Source: Chara braunii
Lineage: Eukaryota > Streptophyta > Charophyceae > Charales > Characeae
Assembly: GCA_003427395.1 (NCBI GenBank)
Contig: BFEA01000626.1
Coordinates: 62,742 to 89,627, forward strand
Length of the DNA: 26,886 nt
Reading direction: 5' to 3'
Both the position numbers and the translations under genes were made by a program. Positions 21,173-26,886 of the stretch are shown here, in pieces (the first letter of the stretch is position 1; each line of letters opens with the position of its first letter). The notes below the pieces were generated by a model that saw only the letters and a list, made by a program, of their open reading frames with translations, was not told where the DNA came from and did not search any database.

Positions 21173-22744
21173 ATGGACTTTGACCTGCCCAAATACGATG
21201 GGTATGTTAGAATGCGACTCAGTGAGCTTGACAAAGTTCCGAAATTCCTCTGCAATGCTAAGAACTCTCCTATACCAGGGGGACACGCGAGTAAGATAGA
21301 TGTCAACAAGGCCTGTTCTGAGGCAATTTTGCCTTTCAAGGCCATGGGACTGATCCACAACCAAGCTCGACTGTGTATACACATGCACCAGATCGGTCAG
21401 GGGGAACAAGGTTGTGTGGCTGGAGCTGTTACTACTAAATACGGATATGGGATCAAAAAGGCACTGGAAGGTTTGGTGCTCTCCCCTGCGGATAGAAACA
21501 GTGGAGAAACTATTGTTGAATGCCCAGCCAAATACTCGAAAGGTATGGAGCTGATGTTTAACGATAACAGCAACTACGAGAAAAGTATGAGGACCAAAAA
21601 GGAAATCCTAATGGACATGAGGAAGGATTATAAAGAAAAGAAGTTGGAAAAAATCGCAAAGTGGGACGGGAAGGGAAAGATACAAGCCGCATATATTATC
21701 CCTAAGGATAAGGACATGGAAAAACAAAGACCAATAATTCCTAATTTTTCCAACCCGGCAAGATCTTTGTTTGGGTGTCTTAGTAAATCATTGCACTTCC
21801 TAATGAAGAATCTCGCGGAAGAGAACTTCAACCTAAAAAAATTCGGGATGGATAGTCGGATCCTCCTCAGGACATACGATATAAAAGAAATGTTCACAAA
21901 ATTGCCTCACCAAGAAATCCTAGCTGTTGTGTCATGGCTGATTGAAATATTCCACAAGAAGGGTATCCGATGGGTCCGAATTAAGATGCGTGGGAAGAGA
22001 GCCAATTTTGGAAAATCACATGGGGAAGAAGGATGGCGGTCAATCCGACTAACTCAACTACGGACCATGGTGGTTTTCCAGCTGGAGAACATATATTTCC
22101 AGGCAAAAAGACAGATACTGAGGCAAAACGTCGGGATCCCGATGGGGGGGAGGACTAGCCCAGTTCTAACATGCATTCTGTGTGTATTTGCCGAAGCTCG
22201 TTTTTTGAGATCATTAGGGGGAGACTCATTGCTGATCCAAGGGGATAGATTTATGGACGACCTCCTGCTGGCAACTTGGTATAACGACTCAATAGCAGGT
22301 GCCGAAGAGGAAGCGCAAAAAAGATTGGATAAGATTCAGGACGGTTACCACAAAGACCTGACCTTGGAAAGGACAGACGATGGCAATGGGGTGATAGCCT
22401 TCTTGGAAACGAACCTGATTGTGGCGGACGTACCAGCCTGGGTACACATGACCCATAGGTTCAAAAACATGGTTACGATTTGGGAAGCGGGTAACAAACA
22501 TTTCAAGACCATTAAGGATTATTCTACCTTTGGCGACAAGAGCCAAAAATGGGCTGTAGTGGCGGGGACTATCAGGCGGATCAAACAGAACAGGCTTAGC
22601 CTTATTACCCTATGTAGAGAGATCAGAATATTGGGATTCCCGAAGGAGGCCTTTTCTGCTGGGGTCTTGAAGGTGGGGAGGAGATCAGGCGGCTACTGGG
22701 AAGAGTTGCCCCACCAACTGGTAAAATGGTACAGTCACGACTGA
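21173..22744 (+). CDS. Penelope-like reverse transcriptase, intact frame, no visible endonuclease
   Basis: Predicted to copy element RNA into DNA. The 523-codon frame has no internal stop. An N-terminal block at 102-136, LVLSPADRNSGETIVECP then Y..L..N..Y, matches the region ahead of the RT fingers in Penelope-like elements (usually ADKG...VV...Y). Finger motifs follow at 174-190 (YIIPKDK, QRPIIP). The palm has RTYDIKEMFTKLP with D236, QNVGIPMGGRTSP at 318-330, and RFMDD with D362 and D363. VIAFLETNLIV (407-417) fits the FLD motif, and the thumb (430-497) ends REIRILGFPKEAF. The ORF stops 26 residues later, leaving no room for a C-terminal GIY-YIG endonuclease. The frame is open upstream to 21092 and reads coding-like to the junction (LDILQNQKIHAKQHSVDCPC), so the ATG used here is probably internal to the original protein. 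A Chlamys-type element with an N-terminal GIY-YIG domain, or an endonuclease-deficient type, are both possible. Confidence 0.85.
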   Translation: MDFDLPKYDGYVRMRLSELDKVPKFLCNAKNSPIPGGHASKIDVNKACSEAILPFKAMGLIHNQARLCIHMHQIGQGEQGCVAGAVTTKYGYGIKKALEGLVLSPADRNSGETIVECPAKYSKGMELMFNDNSNYEKSMRTKKEILMDMRKDYKEKKLEKIAKWDGKGKIQAAYIIPKDKDMEKQRPIIPNFSNPARSLFGCLSKSLHFLMKNLAEENFNLKKFGMDSRILLRTYDIKEMFTKLPHQEILAVVSWLIEIFHKKGIRWVRIKMRGKRANFGKSHGEEGWRSIRLTQLRTMVVFQLENIYFQAKRQILRQNVGIPMGGRTSPVLTCILCVFAEARFLRSLGGDSLLIQGDRFMDDLLLATWYNDSIAGAEEEAQKRLDKIQDGYHKDLTLERTDDGNGVIAFLETNLIVADVPAWVHMTHRFKNMVTIWEAGNKHFKTIKDYSTFGDKSQKWAVVAGTIRRIKQNRLSLITLCREIRILGFPKEAFSAGVLKVGRRSGGYWEELPHQLVKWYSHD

Positions 22745-22960
22745 TTTGGCAGAAGACTATGACGTCACAAAGCCAACGTCCACTGACACAGTACAAAAAG
22801 ACCAGCCCTGCTGGCCTTGAGACAGGCCGATCGAAAGTTACAACGGTAACAAAAGGACGCGGCTAAGAACCAAACATAGACACTTCAAGGGAAGAAAAAT
22901 TGACGGTGGCAGTAACTCGTGCCACAATTGAGACGGAGTAGCACTCACTTACCCGCCCGG
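22745..22960 (+). other. 3' untranslated region of the Penelope-like element, proximal part
   Basis: This is non-coding sequence between the RT stop and the T-rich tract. It has two overlapping short hairpins at 22802-22828 (CCAGC-CCT-GCTGG and GGCCT-TGAGAC-AGGCC, sharing two G) and another at about 22834-22848 (GTTAC...GTAAC). I looked for the hammerhead ribozyme core reported in some Penelope-like elements (CTGATGA followed by GAAA) and did not find it. Confidence 0.45.
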
Positions 22961-23060
22961 TTTTTTTTTCCGTTTGTTATTGTTTTTTTCCAATTTTTCC
23001 ATATTTTTTAATTTTTAATTTTTATTATTTTATTTTATTTTATTTTTTGTTTTTTATTTT
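22961..23060 (+). repeat. T-rich low-complexity tract with (ATTTT)n
   Basis: About 100 bases are made almost entirely of T with some A, including several ATTTT units near 23025-23050. It lies inside the Penelope-like element's 3' region, about 235 bp before its right end, so it is not a terminal tail. Confidence 0.9.
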
Positions 23061-23297
23061 AGTAATTTGTAGCAGAAGTATAGTAGTCGGACGTGTGAAG
23101 TAGGCTCGAAATTGTGAAAGTAGTAAAGCAAACAGTGTAAGAAGTTCCAGGACCGAGTGTGGGAAACACTTTTCTATCTGAGTAGTACAAGGGCAGAAGG
23201 ATAGAGATCGCTAAGTTTTGAAGCGATGGTGAACGTCGTGATAATGGTATTATGACAGTAAAACCCTTATTATCATGATTGTTCTGTGTTTTTTGGT
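23061..23297 (+). other. Distal 3' region of the Penelope-like element
   Basis: This unique non-coding sequence between the T-rich tract and the resumed satellite contains an inverted repeat, TGATAAT (near 23239) and ATTATCA (near 23271), close to the element's right end. It ends TTTTTTGGT at the junction. No telomeric repeats are present. Confidence 0.5.
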
Positions 23298-25146
23298 AAG
23301 ATGAGAGTGAGAGTAGTGAAAGCACAAACACATGAGAAATTGAACAGCCAAATGAGAACCGGAACACTACCAAAAGCATGAACTTGACAAGATAAGAGTG
23401 AGAGTAGTGAAAGCACAAACACATGAGAAGTTGAAGAGCCAAATGAGAACCGGAACACTACCAAGAGCATGAACTTGACAAGATGAAAGCACAAGTACAT
23501 GAGAAGTTGAACAGTCAAGTGAGAACCGGAACACTACTAAGAACATGGACTTGACAAGATGAGAGTGAGAGTAGTGAAAGCACAAACACACGAGAAGTTG
23601 AACAGCCAAATGAAACCCGGAACACTACCAGGACTATGAACTTGACAAAATGAGAGTGAGAGTAGTGAAACCACAAACACATAAGAAGTTGAACAGCCGA
23701 ATGAGAACCGGAACACTACAAGAGCATGAACTTGACAAGATGAGAGTGAGAGTAGTGAAAGCACAAACACATGAGGAGTTGAATAGCCAAATGAGAATCG
23801 GAACACTACCAAGAGCATGAACTAGACAAGATGAGAGTGAAAGCACATGAGAAGTTGATGAGCCAACGGAGAGCCCGAACACTACTAAGAGCACAAACTT
23901 GACAAGATGAGAGTATGAATAATGGAAGCACAAGCACATGAGAAGTTGATAGCCAAGTGAGAACCGGAACACTACTGAAAGCACAAGCACATGGGAAGTT
24001 GAACAACCAAATGAGAACCGAAACACTACAAAGAGCATGAACTTGATAAGATGAGAGTGAGAGTAGTGAAAGCACAAACACGTGAGAAGTTGAACAGGCA
24101 AATGAGAACCGGAACACTACCAAGAGGATGAACATGACAAGATGAGAGTGAGAGTGCTGAAAGCACAAACACATGAGAAATCGAACAGCCAAATGAGAAC
24201 CGAAGCACTACCAAGAGCATGAAGTTGACAAGATGAGAGTGAGAGTAGTAAAAGCACAAACACATGAGGAGTTGAACAACCAAATGAGAACCATAATATT
24301 ACCAAGAGCATGAACTTGACAAGATGAAAGTGAAAACACATGAGAAGTTGATCAGCCAAGTGGGAACTTGAACACCACTAAGAGCACAAACTTGACAAGA
24401 TGAGAATTTGAGTGATGGAAGCACAAGCACATTAGAAGTTGAACAGGCAAGTGAGAACTGGAACACTACTTAAGAGCATGAGCTTGACAAGATTGGAAGC
24501 ACAAGCATATGAGAAGTTGAACAGCTAAGTGAGAACCAGAACATTACTAAGAGCATGAACTTGACATATGAAAGCACAAGCACATGAGAAGTTGAACAGT
24601 CCAGTGATAACGGAAACACTACTGATAGCATGAACTTGACAAGATGAGAGTGAGAGTAGTGAAAGCACAAACATATAAGAAGTTGAACAGCCAAATGAGA
24701 ACCGGAACACTACGAAGAGCATGAACTTGACAAGATGAGAGTGAGAGTAGTGAAAGCACAAACACATGAGAAGTTGAACAACCAAATGAGAAACGGAACA
24801 CTACCAAGACCATGAACTTGACAAGATGAGAGTCAAAGTAGTGAAAGCACAAACACATGAGGAGTTGAGCAGCCAAATGAGGACTGGAACACTACCAAGA
24901 GCATGAACTTGGAAAGATGAGAGGGAGAGCACATGAGAAGTTGATCAGCGAAGTGAGAACCGGAACACTACTAAAAGCACAAAGTTGACAAGATGAGAAT
25001 ATGAGTGATGAAAGCACAAACACATCAGAAGTTGAACAGCCAAGTGAGAACCGGAACAGTACTTGAGAGCATGCACTTGGCAAGGTGAAGGTAGAACCAA
25101 TGAGAACACACATACATGAGTAGAAGATCAGCCAAGTGTGAATCGA
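23298..25146. repeat. Satellite array, monomers about 78-92 bp, right block
   Basis: This continues the family seen at 16456-21112, with about twenty monomers, mostly the longer 91-bp form with GAGAGTAGTG. The monomer carrying GTTGATC in place of GTTGAAC recurs at about 23854, 24348 and 24941. The last copies, from about 25080, decay and merge into the 92-bp family that follows. Confidence 0.96.
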
Positions 25147-25530
25147 AATATTATTATGTGAGAAATGGGTCATGCATGTGAGTGAGACTTGCTCAAACAC
25201 ATGCTAAAAGCCCATGAATGCAACCAAGAATGTTATGAAACATCATCATGTGAGAGTCGAGCCATGCATGTGAGTGAGACTTGCTCAAACACATGCTTGA
25301 AACTCATGACTACAACCAAGCATGAAACGGAATGTCATCATGTGAGAGATGGGCCATACATGAGAGTGAGACTTGCTTAAAGACATACTTCATGCTCATG
25401 ACTACGGCCAAGAATGCAACGGATCATTATCATGTGAATGTTGAGCCATGCATGTGAGTGAGACTTGCTCAAACACATGCTTGAAGTTCATGGCTACAAC
25501 CAAGCATGAAACAAAATATCATCATGTGAC
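25147..25530. repeat. 92-bp satellite, about 4 copies
   Basis: The word CATGCATGTGAGTGAG, with one variant, starts at 25171, 25263, 25355 and 25447, an exact 92-bp period. Each unit contains GAGACTTGCTCAAACACATG and CATGACTACAACCAAGCATG. It is distinct from the neighbouring 78-92-bp family, though length and base composition are similar. Confidence 0.95.
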
Positions 25531-25544
25531 TTAGCAAAGTAGGT

Positions 25545-26886
25545 GAAAGGAACCATCAAACACACTAGCGCAAGCAAGAACAAGAGTTGCAATTTGTTCC
25601 TAAATGAGGAAGAGGAGAGAAAGTGAGAAAAGACTGAGTCTAACTCACTCAAATGCATGAAATCATAAGGCGAGAAGTGGCGATTCACATGGAAGTGAAG
25701 AAAAGGACAACCCAAGAGTTAATCATCATCTACACACTAGAATAAGCAAGGGCAAAAGTTGCGATTTGCACCTAAGTGAAGAAGTGGACAGAAAGTGAGA
25801 AAAGAGTGAGTGTAGCTCACTCAAATGCATGAAAACACAAAGGGGGGAAAGTGGCGATTCTCAAGGGAGTGAAAAAAATGACAAAACAATAGTTAATAAT
25901 CATCTAAACACTAGAATAAGCAAGGACAAAAGTTGCGATTTGCACCTAAGTGAAGAAGTGGAGAGAAAGTGAGAAAAAAGTGAGTAGAACTCAATCAAGT
26001 GCATGACATCACAAGGGGAAAAGTAGCGTTTCACAAGGGAGTGAAAAAAATGACAAAACAAGAGTTAATCATCATCTAAACACTAGAATAAGCAAGGACA
26101 AAAATTGCGATTTCCACCTAAGTGAAGAAGTGGACAGAAAGTGAGAAAAAAGTGAGTGTAGCTCACTCAAATGGATGAAAACACAAGGGGGGAAGTGGCG
26201 ATTCTCAAGGGAGTGAAGAAAAGGACAAAGCAAGAGTGAATAATCATCTAAACACTAGAATAAGCATGGACAGAAGTTGCGATTTGCACCTAAGTAAAGA
26301 AGTAGAGAGGAAATGAGAGAAAAGTGAGTAGAACTCACTCAAATGCATGACATCACAAGGGGACAAGTAGCGTTTCACAAAGGAGTGAAGAAAAGGACAA
26401 AACAAGAGCTAATCATCATCTAAACACTAGAATAAGCAAGGACAAAAGTTGCGATTTGCACCTAAGTGAAGAAGTGGAGAGAAAGTGAGAGAAAAGCGAG
26501 TAGAACTCACTCAAATGCACGAAATCACAAGGGGAGAAATAACGCTTCACATGGGAGTGAAGAAGTTGACAAAACAAGAGCTAATCATCATGTAAACACT
26601 AGAATAAGCAAGGACAAAAGTTATGATTTGCACCTAAGTGAATAAGTGGAAAAAAAGTGAGAGAAAAGTGAGTAGAACGCACTCAAATGCACGAAATCAC
26701 AAGGGGAGAAGTAACGCTTCACATGGGAGTGGAAAAATGGACAAAACAAGAGTTAATCATCATCCAAACACTAGAATAAACAAGGACAAATGTTGCGATT
26801 TGCACCTAAGTGAAGAAGTGGAGAGAATGTGAGAGAAAAGTGAGTAGAACTTACTCAAATGCATGAAATCACAAGGGGAGAAGTAG
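25545..26886. repeat. 172-bp satellite, about 8 copies, runs off the window
   Basis: The word ACACTAG starts at 25562, 25734, 25908, 26080, 26252, 26424, 26596 and 26768: six spacings of 172 bp and one of 174 bp. The first copy is the most diverged. Copies starting at 25734 and 26080 share one set of variants (GTAGCTCACTC, GTGGCGATTCTC); copies at 25908 and 26252 share another (GTAGAACTCA, GTAGCGTTTCAC). The two sets alternate, so a dimeric 344-bp higher-order unit is present. The last copies form a third type (AACGCTTCACATGGG). The array is cut by the window end. Confidence 0.97.

Larger units (their letters stand above)
21113..23297 (+). mobile_element. Penelope-like retroelement inserted in the satellite, 5'-truncated
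   Basis: About 2.18 kb of unique sequence interrupts the satellite array. The 14 bases AAGATGAGAGTGAG occur immediately before it (21099-21112) and immediately after it (23298-23311). The array resumes on the right 14 bases earlier in the monomer than where it stopped on the left. This fits a target-site duplication. The insert holds one reverse-transcriptase ORF, a 3' region with a long T-rich tract (22961-23060), and about 235 bp of further 3' sequence ending TGTTTTTTGG. There are no LTRs. Coding-like sequence continues upstream of the ATG to the left junction, so the 5' part is probably missing. Confidence 0.82.

Noticed and set aside
23237-23280. Telomere-like AAACCCT near the right end of the Penelope-like element
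   Set aside because: It is a single occurrence with no tandem telomeric repeats, so it does not support a telomere-capped insertion.
22745-23297. Hammerhead ribozyme in the Penelope-like element's 3' region
   Set aside because: Some Penelope-like elements carry one, but the core CTGATGA paired with GAAA in the right arrangement is not present here.
16564-25200. Dozens of minus-strand open frames of 60-155 codons, hydrophobic and rich in Cys, Leu, Ser and Val, in the satellite array
   Set aside because: They are translations of the tandem monomer. The antisense monomer has few stops in any frame and its length is not a multiple of three, so all frames stay open. There is no start context, no conserved domain and no independent evidence of coding.
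16456-26886. CRISPR array
   Set aside because: The arrays are contiguous tandem monomers with no unique spacers between short identical repeats, and the context is eukaryotic.

Overview
The window looks like nuclear DNA of a eukaryote with a large, repeat-rich genome. Nothing in it is arranged like bacterial genes. It holds a decayed Ty3/gypsy-type retroelement, three families of satellite DNA and a Penelope-like retroelement inserted in one satellite. A green-lineage host, perhaps a charophyte such as Chara, is my best guess. That guess comes from general recollection of such elements, not from any search, and should be held loosely. I see no ordinary host gene.

Layout, left to right. Positions 1-140 are a 62-bp tandem repeat, and 1253-1442 are a 38-bp tandem repeat; the sequence around them has no recognisable coding content. 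From about 2348 to 13034 the minus strand carries one large Ty3/gypsy-type element. In its own 5' to 3' direction (right to left here) it has three decayed copies of an unrecognised domain (A, B, C, 13.0-10.4 kb). Then come Gag with a CCHC knuckle, an aspartic protease, reverse transcriptase, RNase H and integrase (HHCC plus DD35E), and last an accessory Cys/His-rich and acidic ORF. The reading frame is broken by at least a dozen stop codons and about eight frameshifts, so it is not functional. I could not identify its LTRs. From 13.0 to 15.9 kb there is non-coding sequence, including a GC-rich hairpin-rich island near 14.3-14.6 kb. A (GA)n tract follows and runs into a 495-base assembly gap (15961-16455).

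From 16456 to about 25145 the plus strand is a purine-rich satellite array with monomers of about 78-92 bp. It shows higher-order structure: marker monomers recur at about 490 and 593 bp. The array is interrupted at 21113-23297 by a Penelope-like element with an uninterrupted reverse-transcriptase ORF of 523 codons. That element appears 5'-truncated and is flanked by a 14-bp direct repeat consistent with a target-site duplication. A 92-bp satellite (25147-25530) and a 172-bp satellite (25545 to the window end) follow.

The two retroelements are of very different age. The gypsy-type element is a wreck; the Penelope-like element keeps all three catalytic aspartates and an open frame, so it inserted more recently into an already formed satellite. 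The items most worth following up are the Penelope-like element without a visible endonuclease, the triple accessory domain upstream of Gag, the accessory ORF downstream of integrase, and the higher-order satellite structure.
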